Assembly (NCBI GenBank): GCA_934693135.1
Contig: CAKUVA010000004.1
Coordinates: 30,810-94,809, forward strand
DNA length: 64,000 nucleotides
Origin: an uncultured Bacteroidales bacterium
GTDB taxonomy: Bacteria > Bacteroidota > Bacteroidia > Bacteroidales > UBA932
Reading direction: 5' to 3'
Of the stretch, positions 41,666 through 49,338 are shown one piece after another. Position numbers and translations under genes: made by a program. A model generated the notes under the pieces. It worked only from the letters and a program-made list of their open reading frames with translations. It made no database searches and was not told the DNA's origin. Every line of letters starts with the position of its first letter. Positions within the stretch are counted from its first letter, which is position 1.

Positions 41666-43348
41666 ATGTTGAAGTCCCTTCATATAAAGAATTATATATT
41701 GATTGACTCGCTGGAGATAGAATTTCCGGCGGGTTTAGTCATTATTACGGGTCAAACTGGCGCGGGGAAATCCATTATTTTGGGCGCATTGTCCCTTCTG
41801 CTTGGCTCGAAAACTGATGCTTCGGCAATAGGTCCTAATGGCGATACTTGCGTCGTGGAGGGAGAATTCATAATAAAAGATGAAAGCGGGAGCATAGCGG
41901 ACCTGCTTGAAGATAATGAAATAGACTTTAATCCTAAAGATGGTTGTCTTATAATAAGGCGTGTCTTGAATAAATCTGGTCGTTCACGGTCTTTCGTGAA
42001 TGATTGTCCGGCACCTTTGAAAGTCTTGTCTTTGTTATCTTCACGTCTACTTGACATCCACTCTCAGCATGAGACAATGCTGTTGAGGGACAAGTCGTTT
42101 CAGATGTCTATGCTGGATCATTATGCGGAGGATTCGGAGTTACTTTCTAATTATAGAAGTTCTTGGAAGCTGATAGCGTCTTTACGCTCTGAACTTGAAA
42201 ATGTCTCATCTGCATTGAAAAAGGCTAAGGCTGAACAGGACTATAATGAAGCTCAGCTTGCCCAACTTGATGCAGCGAAACTTCAGATTGGAGAACTTGA
42301 AGATCTTGAATCTGAACAGAAACAATTGGCCAACGCGGAAGAAATAAAAAGTTCCTTATTCCAAGTTGAAAAATTGTTCTCCCCATCTGAAGATGAATCT
42401 GGAAGAATATCTGTGGACGCGGCATTGAAGGAATCTTCTCGGATTCTGGGAAAGATTTCAGAGTTTGTTCCTTCTGCATCTGCATTGTCTGATAGGGTAG
42501 AGGTCACAAGGATGGAATTAGATGATATCCTTTCTGAAATAACTGAAATGGAGTCTTCTACGGAGATATCAGATGAACGTCTTCAAGAAGTTGATGGTCG
42601 ACTGTCTCTGTTATATGGGCTCATGAAAAAACATTCATGCGATACTGTTGAGGAGCTTATTGCGTATAGGGATTCTCTGTCTTCATCATTGATGGATACG
42701 ACTGTTCTGGAAGAAAAGAAGAGCAGACTTGAACATGAAATAAAGGAAGAAGACAGGCGGCTGCAATCAGTAGCTTCTGCTCTGCATGATTCTCGTGCAA
42801 AGGCAGTAAGTGGGTTTAGTAAATCAATATGTGATGCTATCCGATCATTAGAATTGGAACGCTCTGTATTCGATGTGGTTCTGACGCATACTGAACCTGG
42901 ACCTGAAGGAGCTGATTCCATATTATTCCGTTTCTCTTCTACTGGTCAAACTCCTGTAGATGTCGCTAAATGTGCATCGGGAGGAGAAATGTCACGTATA
43001 ATGCTCTGTTTGAAATCTATGATGGCTCGCTATACTAATATGCCTTCTATGATTTTTGATGAAATAGATACTGGTGTATCAGGAAGTGTTGCGGACAAGA
43101 TGGGATCCATGATTTGCTCGATGGGAGAGTATATGCAGGTCTTTGCCATAACTCATCTGCCACAAGTTGCCGCCAAAGGAGAAGCCCATTATCTCGTAAC
43201 TAAAGATATAATGTCTGACGGAAAGGCTGTTACAAATATTAGGCATATATCTGGTGAAGACAGAGTTATGGAGATTGCAAGAATATTAAGCGGCTCCAGA
43301 ATTACTCCTGAAGCCGTTGCTAATGCTAAGTCCCTTCTCGGACTATAA
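41666..43348 (+). CDS. recN: DNA repair protein RecN
   Basis: RecN is an SMC-like ATPase acting at double-strand breaks. The 560-residue protein begins with MLKSLHIKNYILIDSLEIEF and Walker A GQTGAGKS. It has a coiled-coil middle (~residues 155-370) and ends with the ABC signature ASGGEMSRIMLCLK, Walker B SMIFDEIDTGVSG and FAITHLPQVAAKG. Length is normal. It converges on the LysM-protein gene with four bases between the ends. Confidence 0.95.
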   Translation: MLKSLHIKNYILIDSLEIEFPAGLVIITGQTGAGKSIILGALSLLLGSKTDASAIGPNGDTCVVEGEFIIKDESGSIADLLEDNEIDFNPKDGCLIIRRVLNKSGRSRSFVNDCPAPLKVLSLLSSRLLDIHSQHETMLLRDKSFQMSMLDHYAEDSELLSNYRSSWKLIASLRSELENVSSALKKAKAEQDYNEAQLAQLDAAKLQIGELEDLESEQKQLANAEEIKSSLFQVEKLFSPSEDESGRISVDAALKESSRILGKISEFVPSASALSDRVEVTRMELDDILSEITEMESSTEISDERLQEVDGRLSLLYGLMKKHSCDTVEELIAYRDSLSSSLMDTTVLEEKKSRLEHEIKEEDRRLQSVASALHDSRAKAVSGFSKSICDAIRSLELERSVFDVVLTHTEPGPEGADSILFRFSSTGQTPVDVAKCASGGEMSRIMLCLKSMMARYTNMPSMIFDEIDTGVSGSVADKMGSMICSMGEYMQVFAITHLPQVAAKGEAHYLVTKDIMSDGKAVTNIRHISGEDRVMEIARILSGSRITPEAVANAKSLLGL

Positions 43349-43352
43349 TAAT

Positions 43353-45044
43353 TTATCTCCTTGTAATCCTAATAGAGAAATCAGAACCATATTCGATTCT
43401 TCGTACGCCTAAATTGACGAGTCCTCCTTTCCCGTATTCTCTAAACATGAAATCTGTCTGCATCATTGCAGTTGTTCCCATTTTCTCTATTTCTGTTATC
43501 CATGATTTTCCATATTTTGCCTTCATTTCTATCATGAAATAGGCAAGGTCGTATCCCTGAAAGGAAAACTGGGTAGGCTCTGTTCCATATAGCGCCCTAT
43601 ATTCCATCAAGAATTTCTTGACTTTTGGGCTATTGTAGTCGATGTAGTAAGCTGTGGAGATTCTTGTTTTTAGGTTGTGCAGATTTTCCACGTCGATTGT
43701 TTCGTATGAGCGAATCTTTGACGTGCTATAGAGAATCATGTTATTTTTCCTGTAAACAAGCATGTCTAAATTTCGTACTACATCATTTACAAAGGCTTCG
43801 CTTTCTGAGTTGATAATAACTCTGTTTGCTCCTGTTTTCGTTATGATTCCGCCAAGAGCTGAAGCGACATTTCTACCTTGCAGGATTGTGTAGGAATAAT
43901 TCACGACCGGTAGGCCTGACTCGGAAATTATTTTACTCATCAGAGATGTTCCGGCTGTAGCTTTTGCATTTTTCTCGCTTATTACAATCACCTTGTCTCC
44001 TGAACTTCGTTCTTCTTTTATCCACTTGATCAAATCTGAGTATTGCGCTTCTTGGGAAGTAGGTGCCTGTATGAGATTGCCGTGAGTCAGTACCATAGAT
44101 GCAGTCCTATGATCAAGAGGTGATATGATGTATGTGTCTTCTGGAGCATTTGCAAGAACTTTAGCTATTGCATCAGAATTTACAGGCCCTATGCTGAAGT
44201 CGCTCATTTTCAATCGTTCAGCCGTTATTGACATGGAACTGGATATGTCGTAGACACTTAGGTCTGTATTGATTCCGTTTTCACTGAGATCTTTTATGGC
44301 CATGAGAACACCACTATAGAAGTCCATATTGCTCTCACTTGGTTTGGAAGACGATGAGTTAAACGGAAGCATCAGTAGGGCGTTGACCTTAGATGGCTCT
44401 TTTGCGTTTACATTGTCGTGAAGAGAGTCAATTGATGGATTTTCTTTTTTGTCTGTGGATGTATGTTGTTTTTCTTCAGGTGCAGTAGGTGTATTCTTGA
44501 CAATTCTGGCTTCTGACGCAGAAGGGATACGAAGTTTTTGTCTGTTCTTGAGCTTTTCGCTTTTGAGACCATTGTACTTCATTAGAATATCCTTGGTGAT
44601 AGAGTATTTTTCAGCTATATCGTCAAGGCTCTCATACCATTTGACCACATGTATGGTATAGTTTCCGCTTTGCGATTGTTGAGCTGTTATTTTCTCAGTC
44701 GATGATTGGGGTGCGTTTTGCCTTGCAGTAATAGCTGTATCCTGTTTCTGCTCTTTGACAGGAATAAGCAATATTGAGTTTTTCTTTAAGCCTTCAGTTT
44801 TCAAGTCCAATGTAGGGTTGGCTGCTGTTATTTCATTGACAGTCACACCATAGGCTTTGGCGATGGAAAATAATGTTTGTTTATCCAAGACAACATGCGA
44901 ATAGTACAATTTGCCGTCGCTATTTCGTATCTTTTCTTTCGATATGGTTACTGGAGTCTGCGTATAAGACTGAGCTCCGGCATTCTCGACACCGGAAATG
45001 ATGAAGGCGGCGCATGCCGCAGTCAGAAAAAATGTTCTGTTCAT
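43353..45044 (-). CDS. Periplasmic protein with two LysM domains and a substrate-binding-protein-like domain
   Basis: The 563-residue protein has a signal peptide (GVENAGAQ) and two LysM repeats (LDKQTLFSIAKAYGVTVNEITAANP at ~53-95; HVVKWYESLDDIAEKYSITKDILMKYNG at ~130-172). A linker rich in charged and polar residues follows, then a C-terminal type-1 periplasmic-binding-protein fold (LLMLPFNSSSS...GVLMAIKDL...SFQGYDLAYFMIEM). LysM domains bind peptidoglycan, so this looks like a wall-anchored sensor or binding protein. No ABC permease is nearby. Its role is unknown. Confidence 0.85.
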   Translation of the reverse strand: MNRTFFLTAACAAFIISGVENAGAQSYTQTPVTISKEKIRNSDGKLYYSHVVLDKQTLFSIAKAYGVTVNEITAANPTLDLKTEGLKKNSILLIPVKEQKQDTAITARQNAPQSSTEKITAQQSQSGNYTIHVVKWYESLDDIAEKYSITKDILMKYNGLKSEKLKNRQKLRIPSASEARIVKNTPTAPEEKQHTSTDKKENPSIDSLHDNVNAKEPSKVNALLMLPFNSSSSKPSESNMDFYSGVLMAIKDLSENGINTDLSVYDISSSMSITAERLKMSDFSIGPVNSDAIAKVLANAPEDTYIISPLDHRTASMVLTHGNLIQAPTSQEAQYSDLIKWIKEERSSGDKVIVISEKNAKATAGTSLMSKIISESGLPVVNYSYTILQGRNVASALGGIITKTGANRVIINSESEAFVNDVVRNLDMLVYRKNNMILYSTSKIRSYETIDVENLHNLKTRISTAYYIDYNSPKVKKFLMEYRALYGTEPTQFSFQGYDLAYFMIEMKAKYGKSWITEIEKMGTTAMMQTDFMFREYGKGGLVNLGVRRIEYGSDFSIRITRR

Positions 45045-45053
45045 TCTGTTGTA

Positions 45054-46175
45054 TTACAATGATTCCGCAAATGATTTCAAATCATTGCTGAATGCGGCCC
45101 ATGACAGACGCTGCTTCTCTTTCCGTATGTTTTCCTTGCAACGTTCTCCTATGGAACCATCTCCAAAATATTTCAATATTTCGTCCCGTATCTGTTTAGG
45201 AACGGCGTTTTTAGCTACAAGCCCTGTGCCTGTGTCTCCAATGGTACTTTTCAGACCACCTGTGTCAGTTACTATCATTGGGACTTCAAAGTGGTAGGCA
45301 ATCGAGCTGATACCGCTTTGTGTAGCACTCCGGTAAGGTAGTACTGCCACATCGGCAGCTGAAAAATAGTCTTTTACTTGTGAATCTTTTATATATCTGA
45401 GACATAACTTGATGCGATTTTTTCCAGGAATTTTGTCAATGATTTCCTGATATGGCTCGAATGAGCCATAAGGCTCGCCCGCGATAATTAGCTGGTAGCT
45501 CTCATCAAGTTCAGCAAATGCCTTCAGAAGAATATCAAGTCCTTTGTAATGACGTATTAGACCGAAGAAAAGGATATTTTTCTTACCATGCATTAGACCG
45601 AGTTCGTCTTCAGCCTTTACTCTATCCAATTTATTGCCAAAATGGGAGTAAAGAGGATGTTGATGCATGATAAACCTTGCGTCGGGTTTTATCTTGAGTA
45701 AATCGTCGGATACTGCATCACACATGGTGATATATCCGTCACATCCATTCAGAAAATATCTTGTAAACGGAGTGTCAAAAAATCTTTGCTCATGTGGAAT
45801 TACGTTATCAAGTATGCCGATGACCTTGCATTCGTTCCCAACATGTCTTGCCACATATCCGAGTGAAGGTGCAAAATATGACATCCAATACCTCATGATA
45901 AGAATGTCAGGTTTCCATTGCCTTATTTTCTTAGCTGTAGATATCCACGATATTGGGTTAGCGGTGTCGAGGACCGCTGTACTGTCTACCGGTAAGGCTT
46001 CATCGTCAGCCGTCACATATTGGGTTTTGCCTGGAAAAAGAAATTCCGGGTATTGTCTGCTGAAGTTGAATGCCTGTACAATATCAGATTTGCCCAGTTC
46101 TGAATACAAAGCAGCATTGAACTGGGCAATTCCTCCACGGAATGGATAAAAGCAGGATAGTATAGCTATTCTCAC
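45054..46175 (-). CDS. GT4-family glycosyltransferase
   Basis: The 373-residue protein has the GT-B layout: MRIAILSCFYPFRGGIAQFNAAL at the N-terminus, and in the C-terminal half NILFFGLIRHYKGLDILLKAFAEL, LIIAGEPYGSFE, YFSAADVAVLPYRSATQSGISSIAYHFEVPMIVTDTGGL. The latter carries the donor-site Glu/Gly pattern of family 4 in modified form. It transfers a sugar from a nucleotide donor, probably to a cell-envelope glycan. The acceptor is unknown. It lies 15 bases after the Skp-like gene and nine before the LysM gene. Confidence 0.87.
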   Translation of the reverse strand: MRIAILSCFYPFRGGIAQFNAALYSELGKSDIVQAFNFSRQYPEFLFPGKTQYVTADDEALPVDSTAVLDTANPISWISTAKKIRQWKPDILIMRYWMSYFAPSLGYVARHVGNECKVIGILDNVIPHEQRFFDTPFTRYFLNGCDGYITMCDAVSDDLLKIKPDARFIMHQHPLYSHFGNKLDRVKAEDELGLMHGKKNILFFGLIRHYKGLDILLKAFAELDESYQLIIAGEPYGSFEPYQEIIDKIPGKNRIKLCLRYIKDSQVKDYFSAADVAVLPYRSATQSGISSIAYHFEVPMIVTDTGGLKSTIGDTGTGLVAKNAVPKQIRDEILKYFGDGSIGERCKENIRKEKQRLSWAAFSNDLKSFAESL

Positions 46176-46190
46176 TTTCCGTTATTTATT

Positions 46191-46832
46191 TTATTTGGCG
46201 TCTTTCTTCGCCTCTGTGTCCTTCTTGGACTTGTCCTTGACATAGGCATCATTAAGTTTTACAATGATGTCATCTGTTACGTCAAGTGAGCTATCGGCTG
46301 CTGCAACAGGTGAAGGAAGAATGTCTCCTTGTGTTGCGATGACCATAGCATAGTTGTTGTCTGTGGCATACTTGTCAAGAAACTTCTTGATCGCATCTCC
46401 GATATTGTTCATCATAACCTGCTGCTCTTCTGCTATTTCTTGGTTTTTCTGATTTGCAAAATCATTGAAATCATTTCTCTGCTGCTCGAGCTTCTGTCCT
46501 TGCACTTCTGCAACGGAACGTGTCATGAGACCTTTGTTGATTTTCTCTTGAAATGAGTTTACATCGCTCTGGAGTTTGTTTCCTCTTCTGTTTACTTCTT
46601 CTTGAATGCCCTGAGCTTTGGACTCTACAACTGACCTAAGGTCATTGGCCATATCGTATTCATTCAATACTCTGTCAAGATTGAAGTAAACTATGGAACC
46701 GCTTCCTGCTGCGGGGGAAACAGCTCCGGCTTCATCTTTAGCGCCAGACTTGTTGCCAGTGAGTGATACAACTCCAATTACAGCGACAGCGACAAGTGAG
46801 ATGACGCTGAGGATAAGTGATGTGTTTTTCAT
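46191..46832 (-). CDS. OmpH/Skp-like chaperone with an N-terminal membrane anchor
   Basis: The 213-residue protein has the Skp/OmpH pattern: SIVYFNLDRVLNEYDMANDLRS, a long coiled-coil (~residues 68-150, rich in Gln/Glu/Lys) and NYAMVIATQGDILPS. The N-terminal segment LILSVISLVAVAVIGVVSL has no evident signal peptidase site, so it may stay as a membrane anchor instead of a soluble periplasmic chaperone. A second Skp-like gene without the anchor lies behind bamA. The C-terminus is a Lys/Asp tail. Confidence 0.82.
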   Translation of the reverse strand: MKNTSLILSVISLVAVAVIGVVSLTGNKSGAKDEAGAVSPAAGSGSIVYFNLDRVLNEYDMANDLRSVVESKAQGIQEEVNRRGNKLQSDVNSFQEKINKGLMTRSVAEVQGQKLEQQRNDFNDFANQKNQEIAEEQQVMMNNIGDAIKKFLDKYATDNNYAMVIATQGDILPSPVAAADSSLDVTDDIIVKLNDAYVKDKSKKDTEAKKDAK

Positions 46833-46887
46833 ATTGTTTTAATCTGTTTTAATTTCTTGATAGGCCATGCAAAATCGCATGAGTTGA

Positions 46888-46895
46888 CAAAGTTA
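46888..46895 (-). promoter_or_regulatory. -7 box of the skp-glycosyltransferase-LysM gene set
   Basis: The minus strand reads TAACTTTG, an exact match, ahead of the Skp-like start at 46832. In the leader, CATGC/GCATG arms (46866-46881) could form a small hairpin. Confidence 0.42.
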
Positions 46896-47615
46896 TTAAA
46901 AAATCCTGATTTTGGAAAGATAAGCTTGTATGGTTTTTTCAAGTCCCATATATAGAGCATCGCATATTATCGCGTGTCCAATGGAAACTTCATCAGTCCA
47001 CGGTATGGTTTTTATGAAGTATTCCAAATTGATGAGGTTGAGATCATGTCCGGCATTGAGACCAAGACCTAAATCCCTTGCCATTTCTGCTGTCTTTAGG
47101 TAGGGGGCGATGGCCATTTCTTTACCAAAGTTATACTCTTCTGCGTATGCTGCTGTATAAAGCTCTACCCTGTCTGCACCGCATTTTGCTGCTCCTTCTG
47201 CCATTTTAGGGTCTGGGTCAATGAAAATAGATGTCCGTATTCCACGGGATTTGAATTCTTTGCATACTTCGGTAAGGAATTCTCGATTACGTAGAGTATC
47301 CCATCCTGCATTGGAAGTTATGGCGTTTTCAGCGTCAGGCACAAGAGTTACTTGAGCAGGTACGATTTCATTGACAAGATCGATGAATTTAGGTATTGGG
47401 TTTCCCTCAATGTTGAATTCTACATTGATAAGAGGTTTTATAGCCCTCGCGTCAGAATATCTGATGTGTCTTTCGTCTGGTCTTGGGTGTACTGTGATGC
47501 CCTCAGCGCCAAATTTCACGCAGTCCACTGCGGCTTTTTCTACATCAGGCATATTGCCACCTCTGGCATTCCTGATAGTAGCAATTTTGTTAATATTGAC
47601 ACTTAATCTAGTCAT
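46896..47615 (-). CDS. pdxJ: Pyridoxine 5'-phosphate synthase
   Basis: PdxJ condenses 1-deoxyxylulose 5-phosphate with 3-amino-2-oxopropyl phosphate in the DXP-dependent vitamin B6 pathway. The 239-residue protein begins MTRLSVNINKIATIRNARGG and has GITVHPRPDERHIR, NIEGNP, QVTLVPD, RVELYTAAYA, LNAGHDLN and the C-terminal EVSIGHAIICDALYMGLE. I use ATG 47615; eight more codons are open upstream. It is divergent from nadK. Confidence 0.95.
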   Translation of the reverse strand: MTRLSVNINKIATIRNARGGNMPDVEKAAVDCVKFGAEGITVHPRPDERHIRYSDARAIKPLINVEFNIEGNPIPKFIDLVNEIVPAQVTLVPDAENAITSNAGWDTLRNREFLTEVCKEFKSRGIRTSIFIDPDPKMAEGAAKCGADRVELYTAAYAEEYNFGKEMAIAPYLKTAEMARDLGLGLNAGHDLNLINLEYFIKTIPWTDEVSIGHAIICDALYMGLEKTIQAYLSKIRIF

Positions 47616-47677
47616 GACAATTAAATTTATAGACGGCAAAAATATATATTATTGTGCAATTATTGTAAAGAAAGTAC

Positions 47678-47685
47678 TAATTTTG
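47678..47685 (+). promoter_or_regulatory. -7 box of the nadK-uppS transcript
   Basis: TAATTTTG is an exact TAnnTTTG match 21 bases before the nadK ATG. The nearest TTG upstream is at 23 bases, a little far for a standard -33 box. Confidence 0.42.
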
Positions 47686-47706
47686 AAGTCTTCTCATGAA
47701 ATTAGA

Positions 47707-48558
47707 ATGGAAGTTTTAGAAAAATCAGATATGCTTTTGGGTATATATATAAAAAATAAGCAGATAGAAAATGATGCGAGGTTAGTTGATATGGAAAGAC
47801 GCCTTTCTGCTGCCGGATGTACATTATATAATATAAATGATAGGTCAGACATTAAGAAAGAAACAGATATTCTGTTGAGTATCGGAGGTGATGGCACTTT
47901 TCTGTCGGCATCCAAAAGAGTCGCCGATTCTGGGGTGCCAATACTCGGAGTTAATCTCGGACGTTTGGGATTTTTATCTGAAAATCAGCCGGAAGATATT
48001 GTTGAGCCTTTGTTGGAAAGGAAATATGAAATAGAAAATAGAACGATGCTTTATGCTTCGATTTCCGGAGAAACGGCTGGGCGTGACATAGAATTTTGGC
48101 CTTATGCCCTTAATGAAGTTACTGTGCATAGAAGTGGTGCGGCTATTCTTGGAATCAATGTTTCTATAAATGGAGATGTGCTTCCGACATATTGGGCTGA
48201 CGGACTTTTGGTGGCTACAAGTTCTGGTTCTACTGCTTATTCGCTTAGTGCCGGAGGACCTATATGCCTTCCGGATGCAAAGGTTCTGATTGTGGCACCA
48301 ATCGCACCTCATAACCTTAATTTGCGGCCTTTGGTTGTGCCGGAGAATGCTGTTATTGAGATGTCTGTTGAATCAAGAGATGGTTCAGCAGTGTTGACAA
48401 TGGACAATAGGACCATGGAGATAAGCCCGTCTGTTAGGCTTAAAGTTTCTATGGCACAATTTTCGCTAAAACGTATAAAACTTCCTGAATCTAATTTCGT
48501 GAAAGCTCTCGTGAGCAAACTTTATTGGGGAGAGGATATCAGAAATAATGGTGATTGA
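47707..48558 (+). CDS. nadK: NAD kinase
   Basis: NadK phosphorylates NAD+ to NADP+. The 283-residue protein has the GGDGT motif at ~60-64 (SIGGDGTFLSAS), the NxGxLGFL motif (VNLGRLGFLSE), and WADGLLVATSSGSTAYSLSAGGP. The frame extends 112 codons upstream over pdxJ, which I reject. ATG 47707 follows the predicted promoter; ATG 47731 (MLLGIYIK) would align slightly better with short family members. The end overlaps uppS by 11 bases. Confidence 0.94.
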   Translation: MEVLEKSDMLLGIYIKNKQIENDARLVDMERRLSAAGCTLYNINDRSDIKKETDILLSIGGDGTFLSASKRVADSGVPILGVNLGRLGFLSENQPEDIVEPLLERKYEIENRTMLYASISGETAGRDIEFWPYALNEVTVHRSGAAILGINVSINGDVLPTYWADGLLVATSSGSTAYSLSAGGPICLPDAKVLIVAPIAPHNLNLRPLVVPENAVIEMSVESRDGSAVLTMDNRTMEISPSVRLKVSMAQFSLKRIKLPESNFVKALVSKLYWGEDIRNNGD

Positions 48559-49291
48559 GAAATCAATGGAAAAAAATAGAAGAATACCGGAGCACGTTTC
48601 CATAATCATGGATGGAAACGGTCGTTGGGCCCGTGAACAGGGGCATGAGAGAGTATATGGCCATAAGAAAGGTGTGGAAACAGTTCGTGTGGTGACTGAA
48701 GCTGCTGCTGAAGCTGGTGTGAAATATCTGTCGTTATATGCTTTCTCGGAAGAAAACTGGGGACGACCGAAAGAAGAGGTGAATTATTTGATGCATCTTA
48801 TGATGGAGTCCATAGCTGCTGAAGTGGAAGCCCTAATGAAAAATGGAGTACGTTTTCATGTGCTCGGAAATATTAGTCGTCTGCCTGCAGCCCTCCAAGA
48901 TGCTATATCAATGCTTGAAGATAAAACTCGGGATAACAATGTCCTTGACCTTATTCTTTTTGTCAGTTATAGCGGACAATGGGATATCTTTCAGGCTGCG
49001 AAAAAGTTTGCACAGCAATATATTACGGCTCCTAATGGCATTTCCGCACTTTCCAGTGAAACTGACATGCGGGCTTTTTCTAAATTTCTCGTGACGGATG
49101 GCATACCTGACCCGGACCTGATTATCCGAACATCTGGAGAAGAGAGGCTAAGCAATTATTTATTGTGGCAAGGGGCATATTCGGAGTTGCTTTTTGTGAA
49201 GAAGATGTGGCCAGAATTTACACGTCAGGACTTTATGGATGCGCTTGACGAGTTTGCCGCCAGAGATCGTCGATATGGAAAACTGAAATAA
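48548..49291 (+). CDS. uppS: Isoprenyl transferase (undecaprenyl diphosphate synthase)
   Basis: It makes C55 undecaprenyl diphosphate, the lipid carrier for peptidoglycan and O-antigen. The 247-residue protein has HVSIIMDGNGRWA (catalytic Asp22), GHKKGVETVR, YLSLYAFSEENWGRP and the C-terminal DLIIRTSGEERLSNYLLWQGAYSEL. ATG 48548 overlaps nadK; ATG 48566 (MEKNRRIPEHV) is an equally good start. Confidence 0.95.
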   Translation: MVIEKSMEKNRRIPEHVSIIMDGNGRWAREQGHERVYGHKKGVETVRVVTEAAAEAGVKYLSLYAFSEENWGRPKEEVNYLMHLMMESIAAEVEALMKNGVRFHVLGNISRLPAALQDAISMLEDKTRDNNVLDLILFVSYSGQWDIFQAAKKFAQQYITAPNGISALSSETDMRAFSKFLVTDGIPDPDLIIRTSGEERLSNYLLWQGAYSELLFVKKMWPEFTRQDFMDALDEFAARDRRYGKLK

Positions 49292-49297
49292 ATACCG

Positions 49298-49305
49298 TAT
49301 ATTTG
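49298..49305 (+). promoter_or_regulatory. Possible extra promoter before bamA
   Basis: TATATTTG, an exact -7 match, lies in the 47-base gap between uppS and bamA, giving a leader of about 28 bases. No clear -33 box. Confidence 0.38.
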
Positions 49306-49338
49306 TAAGATATTATATTCAAACAGCTTCTATTAAGG

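Noticed and set aside
47371..47706. 112-codon upstream extension of the nadK frame
   Set aside because: It runs antisense over pdxJ; the nadK family start and a -7 box lie at 47678-47707.
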